Assembly: GCA_013398275.1 (NCBI GenBank)
Contig: VZSE01008347.1
Location: 926-64,925, forward strand
Origin: Promerops cafer
Lineage: Eukaryota; Chordata; Aves; Passeriformes; Nectariniidae
Length of the DNA stretch: 64,000 nucleotides
Direction of reading: 5' to 3'
Part shown: in pieces, positions 8,901-20,900 of the stretch
How positions within the stretch are numbered: position 1 is the stretch's first letter
Layout of the letters: every line of letters starts with the position of its first letter
Notes under the pieces: model-generated
Told to the model about the DNA's origin: nothing
What the model saw: the letters and a program-made list of their open reading frames with translations, nothing else
Databases searched by the model: none
Translations under genes and position numbers: made by a program

Positions 8901-11900
8901 TTTATCCAGGATGTTCTTGCGCAGCACTCTGGCCAGGCTCAGCTCCCCGCTGCACACCAGCCTGAACACCAGGTCCATCAGCAGCTTGAGGATTTCCTCT
9001 GTCAATTCCACCAAGCTGAGAGGAAGATGGAAAACACAGGGAAGGCATCAGAGCTAAGACACTGAGCTATGGGGTTTGTATCTGTGCTGGGTCTCACTGC
9101 TCTTTCCTACCAGCAGAACTGGGTGACTGAAATTCCTCTTCTTCCCAGCTCTTTCTTTCCCAGAGATTCCCCTTTTACTTGTTATTTTAAAACCACTGAC
9201 CCAGTTAGGACACACAGGAAGAATCTGTTCTTCCAACACGAGAGTTCAGCACTGCAGGTGTCTCACTGGTCAGGGTTGGGGCATTTCAGCTGTCGTTATA
9301 GATGGGGTTAAAAAAATACATCTTCCCTAAACCCCACATTTTCCCAGCTGCCAGATTTCTGTGAGTTACCGACCCTGCATCCCAAAATGAAGAAGACAAC
9401 TCACCACAGCTCATCCACCACTCGCACCAGCACGAAGAAGGTGTTCTTACTGACTCGCTTCTTGAACGTGTCTGGGAAGTGGCAAAACTTCTCATATGTT
9501 GGTTGCAAATTAAAGAATCAACTCAGTGCAGCCAGACCAGCATCAGTGCAATTCCCAACTGCCTCGAGGGATCATAAAATCATTGAATGATTTGGGGTGG
9601 AAGGGACCTTAATAATCATCCAGTTCCACTCCCTACCACGGGCAGGGACACGTTCCACTGTCCCAGGTTGCTCAGAGCTCCTTCCAGCCTTGCCTTGGAC
9701 ACTTCCAGGGATGGGGCAGCCACGTTAGAACACTGTCCTGTCCTGATGGAAACTGGTGCTTGATTTCCAGGAGATAAGGGACACTGATATGGCTCTAAGA
9801 TGGCATTAAACTGACACCAGCTGCTGGTAGCAGGGGGTGTGAGGAGGTACTTACACCTCGCAGAACTGAGAGCAGGTGTACCCTGAAATTGGTGTCCCCA
9901 AGGTGGAATTTAATGAGCAGCACTTCCCTACACTGATCTTCCCCACTGGTCTGTGACATCTGGTCTCAACCCATCTCAGATGTCACCTCCACCTTCCTGG
10001 CTGCCCAATCTGCTGCAAGGAGGACAGTGACAGGGGCGACAGCACAGGTTGAGAAGCCTTCTGCCAGGTGGGCGAAGGGACAGAGAACAAGGTTATCAGC
10101 AAGGCAGCACTGGCAGGGGCCTGCAGGGATACCCCAGCCAGGGCTGTCCCCTGGGCTGAGCCGTGCTGCGTCCCTGGCCGCGATCCCAGGCGCAGCAGCA
10201 GCCCTGCTGCAGATGGCACTGACGAGCTGCAGCAGGGCATGCTGACGTCAGGCTGCCTCTGACGTGGCTGCACAGCACCAGAGCCACGGCACCCAGCCCC
10301 TGCTGGGCAAGGAATGGCAGCACCATGCTCAGGGAGGGGCCTGCTCCATCCTCTGCCAGGAATGCTCACCCTGCACAGCAGGGCCCTGCCTCGTTAGCTC
10401 AGTTCAGGACTGGGAGGCCAAGAGCTCAGTATCTCCAGGGCTGAGTTTACTGCAGGAAGAGAGAGAAAGTCTTGATGGTTTAATCATCTCTAATATTAAA
10501 CTACACCTGCCCATGCAGACAATGTCCGTGGCCCCTCTGGAAGGTGGAAGGTTCTCTGGTCCCCACTCTACAAATGAGATGTCCCAAATAAAAGACCAGT
10601 ACCCCAAATGAGACACAAAAAACCTGAATTGCTCCTTTACACTGCCAGGACCCTCAGGAGACAACTCTCAGGTCCAGTATCCACTGTGACTGGACCTGCC
10701 CTGCTGCAATTCCCATTGGAGAGAGTGGAGGTGAAGGAATTCCTGCCTGGGACACCATCAGGGCCAGCACATCACTGACCATGCTGCCAGCAGGCTTTTG
10801 ACCAAGAAACTTGCTACCAGCTCCCTCCACAATGACTGTCCAGCTCTGATTCCTGGTGGGAATGAACTGCCACTCATAAAAGGATATCTGTACTGCAGCT
10901 TCTTGATGAGTTCTTCAGGGGTAATAAATGTCCTGTATGTAGTCAGAAAGGCTTCACAGTACAGCACCAGATCTAGGCAAAAAAGCAAGAAAGCCTCAGT
11001 CAACCCTGCCTGCAGAAAAAGAAGTTTCTTGTACATCCAGATGTACAGAGGAGGACATGGACACCTTTTGGCATGAGTGAAGTCCCCAGAAATGCTGTGC
11101 TGTTGGTCCTTACCAGCAGATGGACCCTTTGGCACAACAGCAGCAGTGACACTGCCCTGTCCCCACCGGCCTGGCCCTGGCACCCACTTGCAGCACTCAG
11201 GCTTGTGCCTCATAAAAGGGTCAGTGAAAAACACCTGCTTGTGGGACAGGAGCTATCAATAATGTGTCAAGGAAAAACGTAGTTTAGACCTTGGGGATGC
11301 TTTAAAAAGAAGATCAGATGGCAAGAGGTGATGCCTGCTCTGTCTTTGGTGCTCAGGCAGGTCACTCTGCCCTCCCAATGAGGAACACACGTGTTTCAAC
11401 ACATGCTGTGGTGCTGCAGATCCTCTGCCCTTGCTGAGTTCCAGGAAATCCATCCCAGGACAGTGAAAATAGAAGATTATTTCCAGCCAAAAGAAAAGCA
11501 AATTGCACTGCAAAAGCTGATGCTGCCCCAACAGAGACGTGGTGCACGCAGTCAGCCTGTGCTAATTCATCTGCAGGACAAGGTGCTGTGGGGCCTGGAA
11601 TTGCAAAGGCTTTGGGCATTATCATGGGCACAGAGGATGGAATCTGAAGAAGCACAAGTAGCAAACAGGAAGGCAGGTATCAGGTCAAGACTGCAGAACA
11701 CTTGCAGTCCCAACGCCTGGTCACTGCAGACAGCAGTGCCAAAATGGGAGCACTAGGCATTAGTGCCAGTACAGAGCAGGGGCAGGGCACCAGGGTGTGC
11801 AGTGGATGGCACCCTGCCCCTGCCAGGAGCACTGCACCAAGGGCAGACAGGGAGGAAGAGCTCCTGTTGTGCCTGCCCAGGCTGGGCTGTACATGCAGAG

Positions 11901-14900
11901 CTTGTTCCAGCCAGGACAGGCATCACCCCCTAGCCATGAGCTCTAACACCCAGCCTCTGCTGGGAGGTGGGAAGGAGCAGGGCACAGAGGGAGAGCTGTG
12001 CCTCTCTACCTGCAGTGTTTCTCTTGGCAGGAACCTCACCTTCCTCCTGCTCTTAAACCAGGGAGTGCTGCTGCCTCTGGGTTACAGACAACAGAGGCTG
12101 GGTGGTCACATCAGGGGTGAGCCCCAGGCCTAGTCCAGCTCTAACCCTGCACTCACAGCAAGTGTGTGTGGCTGTGAGCACTTAACCGACCATGGATTTT
12201 ATTCCTGAAGACCACAGGTCTCTCTTTTTTCCTTAAGCCATTTAGCTTTTTCAGAAAACTGAAATGGACAAGAAGCATCATGCAACAGGGCGTGGAGTTA
12301 CATTTATTCTGGGTTCCCATCTGCCCAAAAGGCAACGTGAGGTAATACAGCTGGTCTGCTCTGGCACTTGAAGCTGCCAAGAAATTCATCTTTAAAGGAA
12401 AGCCTCTTAACTCTGCCCCTCTGTGCCATTTGGCTGATTGATTTACAAGCCCCGAATTCTTCTCATTGTAAGCTTAATTCATTAACCCTCTCAGTCACCC
12501 CAACAGTGGGTCAGCATAGCACAAATTCCTCTGTGCTCCATTCAGCTTGGCAGCGCCTGTGAGGCCGAGCTCAGGCACTGGGAACTGTCGCCTCCCTCCA
12601 CCCAGCTCTCCACAGCTGCACCACTGGGCACATAAAATCCTGCTCTAGCTTCTCCCAGCCCTGAAAGGTTCTCCACAGCTCTCATCCCACTGCTTGCAGA
12701 ACCCTCAGAGCCCCCCGTTCATGAACTGGAGGTCCAGTGCTCACCCCCTTATCAAGCAGCTGTGTTTCAACAGGAACACCAGGGAAGTTCTTTGTTGTGA
12801 TGCTTGCCCCAGAGAACAGAGCAGTTTCTCTATCCCACTTGCAGCATGTTTATAAGGGGTATTTCCACCATCTCATTTAGACTATTTTCTTTAATATACA
12901 TTTCCAGCCTTGGCACAATCAACTGCCTCCTCCTCTCTGGTGTGTTGCTAACTTTGGTCCTTTCTGCCTGGATTCGATGCCCAATGCAGACTGGGAAACA
13001 CAGCTGTCAGGGGAAGGCTTTTCTTGCCAGCTGAATGGTGCTGGTAAGTAATTGCAAACATCTTATGCTACAGTAAAACCCCTGTCATTTAAAAACATAC
13101 ATGAAAGATACTTCCCCTTTGACCATCAACCTCTAAACTACGAGTGCTGAGTGATTCAGAGGGTTAGTGTTTTGCCTCCCAGGAGATCAGGAGATCAATC
13201 CTGGTTAAGGCCATCAGCACAAATGTGTTTGGCAGGTTCAAATCACTCTCTGGAAACACTGCAAAGGCTGTCTTTGCCACAGGTCTTGGAAAGGAGCTGC
13301 TTCAGGTGTGTGGTGCCTGGGTTTGGATGGGTGAAGAGGGGTTTTAACAAATCTAGAGGTTGCTAATGTCCCTTCTCCTCCCCCAGCATCTCTTCTTTTG
13401 TACCGTGGATTCTCTCTCTGAACTGGTCTGGGTGGCTCCCAGGACACAAGTGGTACAGAGTGGGACAGGAGGCAGCACAGTACATTGAAAATATGGGGTG
13501 ACAGCAGAGCAGCACCTGAACAGCCTCCCAGTGCCCACAGGTGCTGCATTAGAGCCAAACCAACATCCCTTTTTTCCTACTTCGATGCAACAACCATTCC
13601 TGTAACTCCTACATCACCTGAAATTCAAAGGACAAGGAGCACCACTGGCAACAGGATCCATGCACACCAGACTGCTCACACCTGCTCTCACAGAAGGCAG
13701 TGGCCCAGCTCAGCAGGTACAGGGACACAACACAGCACTGTCACTGGTGTGCCTCATCTTCCAGATCCAGGCAAGGGCTGGGAGGAGTTAATCCCATCCC
13801 TGCTGCTAAATGGAACCACCAGGGGCTTATCCAGCTTACCTCCATCTCCCACAGATAAACACAACCCCCCAGGCTCAGAGGACCCCTGCAGACTCTCCCC
13901 CAGCCCAGCTGTCTGTGGCCACGGGGCAGAGGAGGCAGCCACAGCCGTGCCAGGCTGCGCCCCCAGCTCTGCCCTGCTGCTCCACGTACCCTTCCGGTCC
14001 GTCTCTGTGGCGTGCACCAACAGAATGTCTCCAGATCCACCACGGACATCTGGCCCATCATCCCCCTGCAACGGGAACACAACCACGTTAGGCACGGCCC
14101 AAGCCCCCTTAGGCCTGGTTTAACATCGCTGCGGTTCCAGCTCGGCAACAACTGGCAGCGCACAAAATGTTCCTGGCACTGCTCGCAGCACAAGCTGGGA
14201 CATGGACTTCAGTGCTGGGATAACCCTGGAACTTGAACAGAGCATTTGGTGCCCCAGATGAGGAGCTGGGCTGATCCTTACTCGGGGTGTCTGACTCCTT
14301 AAGGGCAGGTTGGGAAGCTCAGTGAAGGCTGAACCTGCTGCCAACAGGAGAACGAGCAGAAATGCCACAAGAACTCCCACAAGACCATTAACAGGGCAGC
14401 AGCACAGTGTGGGCTGTCTCAAAGTGCAGCATCACGTAGCACAGTGGCTCTGGGGTGGGAGGTCATGCATTCAACTTGCATGTTCCTGGAACATCAAAAC
14501 CCAGTGAGTTAATTCCCTAATCTGGAGCCATTTGGCCAGAGGTCACCTGAAACGATCTAATAACTGGCAGAAGAAAACAGCCCTGCTAATTGCTTGACCC
14601 CTGCCTTACCACTCTCTAAAACACATCTTTCTTCTAGCTACTGCATTTCACAACTTAAAATATGCAAAACTGATCCACCACTCAGCCAGTAATTCCCACA
14701 CTGAAGGAAGCAGCTCACAGTGACAGTTCTATACTGCTTCAAACATGTAGCTCATAAAGAAAAGAAAGGAAAAAAGAGACTAAGACACAGATCTGCTAGT
14801 CCCAAATGTTCAGAAGTCAGTGATTTTTAAATGTTTTTTAAAGGAAACAATCTATCAGAGGAGTCTGGAGTTGTGTCTGGCTTCCCTTACGAATGTTTTT

Positions 14901-17900
14901 ATCATTTCAACATGCAAAAGAGTGAAACAATCATGGATTACAGCCATGGAGCAGCTCTGAGATGTGAACTTTTCAGGTGACCCTCTGGCAAGACTCAAGA
15001 ACTACTACTTAGAGAATGAGTAAAAGCCTTTCACTCCTTCCTGCACATCTCAGCTGACCAAAGAACACCTCTGAAGTGCCAGTAAATGATCCATTCTCTC
15101 TGTTTTTCAGCCAAGCCCCCTGACAATCTGAAAGCTTCAAAAGCCTGCATGTTCCCTCCAGCTGCATGGCAAAGACAGCGTGGCTCAAGAGTGAGCAAAG
15201 CTGGCTGGGAGTGCACCCAAGGCTGGACACAAAGCTATTCTCAAACACAGAAACAGTTCCTTTTCCACAGCAGGAACACCATGTCCTGCTCATTCACCTG
15301 CTGAACCTGCCAAAGGCCAGCACCATCACCCACACCTGCCTCTACTGTGCTCAGGCTTTTAGGTGATTCATTTCAGACTGTCAGAGGCTGAAGAGGTGGG
15401 AAGGGGCAGACTGGGAAAAGGGCACAGGATGTGCTTGTTTTTAGGGACACATCTCACCTTTTGTTAAACACTCCCTCACTGCTGGTGCTCCCTGCCTGTA
15501 CCAGCATCTCATACTTTTAACAGCAGCCTTCACACACACCCCACTTCTGCTGCAACCTAGTTTTTCCTATCAAATAAAAGGTGATGCCTTGTTTGTGCAC
15601 ACAGAGAATCAGATTTCAACTCAGAGTAAACCAAAGAGTATGAAAACAAACCCTGAATGCACCTACCTCTTGCTTCAGTGTTAATCTAGACATAATTTCA
15701 CTGTGGTCAATAAGGGACAGCTCATCTACCTCTTCCTCCAGCTGTGATGACTCCAAAGTATCTGGTGACTGTGGCTGCCTGTGAAAAAAAAAAGGGAAAT
15801 AACCTTCATCAAATGACAGTAAGTACACAGACACTCTAGAGGTAAACCTTTTGCAAACAAGCCCAAATGTCTGTCTCTGTTACTTTGTGCATCTCTTGAA
15901 AAAGAGAAAGATAAACCTTTAGGACCTGAACACTGGTCTGTCTGCATTTCTGGCAAACAGGATTTCACTGTAAGTACACACTTCCATGTCTCCTTAATCC
16001 ACCAAATTTTTAGTGCACACAAATCTAAGCCCTTCCTCGAGTGTACAGAGACTGAGCACACTCTACACATCCACATCTTAGTTCATGACCCGTTGTGCTG
16101 AGACAAGATGACAGGCTCTTGTTCTGCAGGAAAATAGAGCAGAAAATCGTGACCATTTTTTTGGTGTGCATCCCCCTCTAGAATTCCTACCCCCAAAGGC
16201 TGGTACACTTGTGCCAGGACATGTCCTCTCTGTGCCTGTATTTCTAAAAAAAAAAATAAAAAAAAAATAAAGAACTTGTGTTCCTCATAGCTTTCCCCAG
16301 GCAGAGGCCAAAATCCCATGCACCAGGCAGTACTTTGGGCAGATAGTGAGCTTTGCAGAGCACTCTTGTGCTGCCTTCTTCACTGCAGGAATTAAATCCC
16401 TCAAATCAACTGCAGGAAAATGGGGGAGGGAAGTTGACTGTCACACACAAATCAACGCTGTTCTCTATTTTTGCTTTAGAAATGCAATTGCAGAGCAATC
16501 TTGAGCAGCAGGGAAGCACTCACTCCACTCCTCCTGAAGCCCATCTGTTACAGCTTGCACCTCTTCATTTACATAGGCAAATGACAGCTAAGAGCATTAG
16601 AAGGGATATAAGGCCTCCTGCTCCGGGGCCTCAGCCAGCCTCTAACTAGCAGGGTTAGGAAGAAACTTCCCTCTGGAAGACTATTCCAAACAGCAATAGA
16701 GACTCTTTTCACACCTCTCCCTGCAGGAGGGAAGCAGGAGGGAGCAGCCAGTGCCAGTGCCAGCACTGCCACTGAGATGGACTGAGGATGGCTAACACAG
16801 GCTGCATTAACCCCCATGGGCTCCTGGGGTACAGCAAGGCTATCTTGCCAGGATTCTCCTCATTCAGCAGGAGCCCACCATGCACTGGCTGTGCAAAAAA
16901 AGTGGGCTTAGCAGTTTAGACAACATGGAGGAGGTTTAGGGCACACCAGGCAGCCCCAAGGATGGTTTGGCAGAGGGGATGCTGGGGCTGGAAGGAGGAC
17001 ACCAGGGGGTCAAGGCTCACCTTTCAGCACCATCTTTGCCCTCCTTCCCCATGGCACTGCTGTTCAAAGCGGAGTCTTTGGAGTGGCCCTCTTTGACAGG
17101 GGGAGATTCCTGCCAAGAAAAAGGAGTTTTTCATCATTACACGGGGTTCTTGAGCCCAGTGAGCCTTGCATTTACAGTCTGCCTGCCTCTATATGGCCCT
17201 TTACTGTAAATTCCTACAGAGCGGTTAAAGATTGATGCAAGTTAATGCCAAATGCCAGGAAAACACAGAAGTTAATCAGACAGGAAATTTGGGACCATCT
17301 CTGGAGACCAGTGTAATTAGTACTGTTTGCTTTTAACATTGTGAAATGATGCTGAAAGTTACAACACAAGTCAGCTGTTGTCTTGGATTTTAACCCTCTC
17401 GTGACCTTTTATTTTTCCTCCAGCCCTTCCTGTTGAAATACACTTTGCCTCCTGCTTTAATCCAAAGTGACACAATCAGCTCTAAGCTCTCCAGTTTCAG
17501 TTCCCCTCCTGACCACAGCCCCCCTGCCTCAGGGGGTGGATGCTCACTGCTTCCTACCTCCCTTCTCTCCCATCAGAAGAGGTTTTGCAATGATGCAACA
17601 TTTCCACTCCACGACTCAGGGCTGTGGAAATGAGGCTAATGCATAAAAGCAGAACCAGCTGAACCCACGGCATGGAACAGCAGGTAGAGAGCTCAGAGCA
17701 AAGATACAGCATTTTAAATTAGCCATTTATTAAGGAGACAAATAGCCATGAACAGCAAATGGGAATATTAATCCAACAGTGTCGGAGTTCAGAATTATTT
17801 AACATCATGCAGAGTGAAGCTTGGAAATGCAACCTAGTGAACAGAGAGGATTGAAACCATCTCCATGCTATCTGCTCAGCGTGGAAACACCCTGCTGAGC

Positions 17901-20900
17901 CTGGGTTTCTTGGTGTCTGCAGGGTTTTTCCAGACTCTATCTGTAAAGCCCTTTGCTTCAAAGTTGAGAACCCGCTCACAGCTGCCCAAAAGGATGGGCC
18001 TGCCCAGATGTGTCTCCTGAGGGGAAGTGATGGGAGCACTATCTCTTGGTGTACTTAACACCACCATGGATAAAGGTCTTGGAGACATCCTGCAGGAGAT
18101 ATGCCTTCCAAGAGGAGGGCAGGCAAAAGGATCACCACGGACTTCTGCCAGTTTCCTATGACCCAATAGGAAGATGGGACCTCCCAGGAATGGAGAACAC
18201 CCTGGCTCCTCTAGGAAATATCTAAGATACAAGGCTTGAGTAAAGGAAGAAACAGCGTGTGAGCACAATGCTAAATCAATCATTTACTTTGCAACCAAAC
18301 AGTGAAGGAAAAAAATAAATATTTAGTGCAGAAGGCTTTCTGTTTAAAAATAGGGAAGGCAAAGCAGTTACAAGAAAAGATGTGGCCCCAGGATGGCACA
18401 GGGTGCAGCTCTCTGGGAGGGAGCTTCACGCAAGCAGCTCCAAACAGCCAGCGAAGCGCAGAGGAAACAGCGCGGCAGGAGAAGCCATCCCTGACTCCTG
18501 CCAGGGCTCAGCACGACCCCAAAAGCATCTCCTGCTCTGCACCTGCATCAAGAGGGCCCCCAAACCTGCAGCCAGGAGTGGGCAAGCAGAGGGATGGCTG
18601 GGGAGCTGGGGCAGCAGGACAGACAGGGAGCTCCAGGGTGTGCAGAAGAGGCCGGTGCCAAGCGCGTGAGCCCCGGCGTGCGCTCGGCATGCACCAGGCT
18701 GCCCCTCCCGGGGTCCGGCCTCTCCGGGCTGCTACTTACTCCTTCAGAGCGAGGGAGTTCCCCGTTGCTCTGGCCAGAGGAATACAGATTGACATATTCA
18801 CCCTCACCAGCCTCCTCACTGGCGTTTTCACTCTGAGGGAGACAGGATGAAAGGAAATATGTGATGGTGGCCCCCACCAGCACTTCACGGCAGAGAGAGC
18901 CTGGGAGCAGAACTGCCCTCGGCAGCTGCTGTCACCTCCCTTGGAGCTGTTCTCTGTCTCTGTGGCCAACAGCGGCCACTGAGGCTGCACCATCCTGGGG
19001 GTCACTATTTCTGGCTCTGGAGGACCACCCTGAAGGCCCCGGGCAGCAGCAGGCACTGCTTTGCAAGAGCTGTGGACTGTAGGTGAGACTGCCAAGGTGC
19101 AGCGGGCGGATTTCAGGGTGCTGGAAGCGGAATGTTCAGAGCTGGACAGAGCTCCTGTCCTACCCAGGGCAGACCAGCCCTGCAGCCCCACCGGCATCAA
19201 GGGTATCCCCAAACTAGGCTACAAGCATGGACTAGACCCATCATGCCAGAATAAACCAAACTCGAGGCCTTCTGGGATATAACAAGGACCCAGTGCAATG
19301 AAGACACAAAGCAAGGTCACATCTGAAGTGTGAAAAGCTGCACATTTACTCTGCAATCAGTGACCCTCTTCCAAACTTGGCAGAGAGGCAGCACTAACAT
19401 GCCCTGTGCTGACAGCCGTAATCCCATCAACTCTCGGCTTTGCAGCAGACGAAAGAGGAACTGTCTTGAAAATGAGGTGTTCAAAAAAGTATCTGTAATG
19501 GACAGACCTGCTCAGTGATGTGCAAAGTGATCAGGGACCTCAAACTAGCAGAGTGGGAACAGTGCTAGCCTCACTTCACCAACATGTGATGACCTGCCAC
19601 CAAGCACACAGCTGGGGCTGATAGGACCTGGGAAGAGCATGAACCTGGAGAGAAGCTTTTATGCACAGGAGAGACAGAGCTGGACTGTACCCACTGCTCC
19701 TGGTCACTTAGGAGGGAGCAGGTGGCAACTGCAGGATGTGAACTGCTGTTAGGAGCCTGCATTTAGTAACTACCAACCTCACAAAACCCTCCTTTACCTC
19801 CCTCAGCTTTGTCTTACAACTGCAGGAAGCTAGCGCCAACTCTCCCCTTCACCAGCATTTGACATTTTGTGTTTCCTACGTACATCTAACATCTTCTAAA
19901 ACCTGCTGAAGTTGTCCATTTTTTTCTAGCCATTTTTATATTAAATTTCCTCTCTGAAATTCACACACATTTGGAAACCAGACTAGACCACAATTTAGCA
20001 TGTATTAATACAAGAGACATTGAAAAAAAACCCCAACAAATAAAGGCAGCCTTGCGTTAAGGTGCGTTATCAACTCTTTGGATGGTCTCACCGAAGGCGT
20101 CTGGAGAGAATCAGTGAAAGAGGTTTCAGAAGGAAGGCAGACAGGAGCATTCCCGTTAAAGCTGCTCTCCTGAGAAGAGGAGTTTGGCACATCCACAGTG
20201 CTGGGTGACTGGCTGGCTGCAGCGGGCACCGCTAGGTCGGGGCTCTGGGACAGATGGACCGGCGGAAAAGGCGGGGTGGAGCAGGAGGAGGAGGTAGAAG
20301 AGAGGAAAGGAGGTATGGAGACTTGGTTGTGAGGCACAAAGTCCTGGGAGTAGGACCTAAACACAGATTTGTACTGCAGGACGCAGAGACACAACACAAA
20401 AACAAGGAAGATGGGGAAAGGAAAGAGACAGACAAAAGAAAAAGTAATTAGATTGGCAGCAGCGTAGCAGTGACAGCACAAGGCATTTCTAACACAGGCA
20501 GCACTATCTTAGCATCCACACGCTAGAGCAGGAATTGCTACCTGGGATACATCAGCCAGCCTTTTCCTGGAGAGGCCTGTTCTTGCACCACCAGCAGCCT
20601 AGCTGCTCATCTCACAGAGGGAAAGTGAGCAGCCAGGTGTGACCTGCAGGTATCCAGGGGAAAACCTGGGTATCTCAGAACTGCTCATGCAGTGACCCTG
20701 AAAATCACCTGAGTGGAGGAAAGGATATGAAGGCACACAGAAAGCACAACTCTGAGCATGCTGGAAGTATCTACATAGAGAAAACTACTTCAAGTGCTTA
20801 TTGCTTTTCTGGGATTTTCCACAGGATCCAAATTTAAGATGCTTTTTGCTCCAGCCCTGTAATTTAACAGCTACTGTGTTCAGTCTGTTCCAGAACACAG

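Noticed and set aside
13150..13245. tRNA-like or SINE-head patch ('gagggttagtg...gatcaatcctgg', 'ggttcaaatc')
   Set aside because: A- and B-box-like words occur, but no cloverleaf can be drawn with confidence and no SINE tail follows.
16998..17015. CTCF-like 'caccagggggtcaagg' just downstream of exon 13
   Set aside because: Only part of the core matches; a matrix score would be needed.
18736..19212. Alternative frame across cassette exon C (VKTPVRRLVRVNMS...)
   Set aside because: It does not join the phase-0 ends of the neighbouring exons. The YVNL frame does, and looks like C3G isoform sequence.
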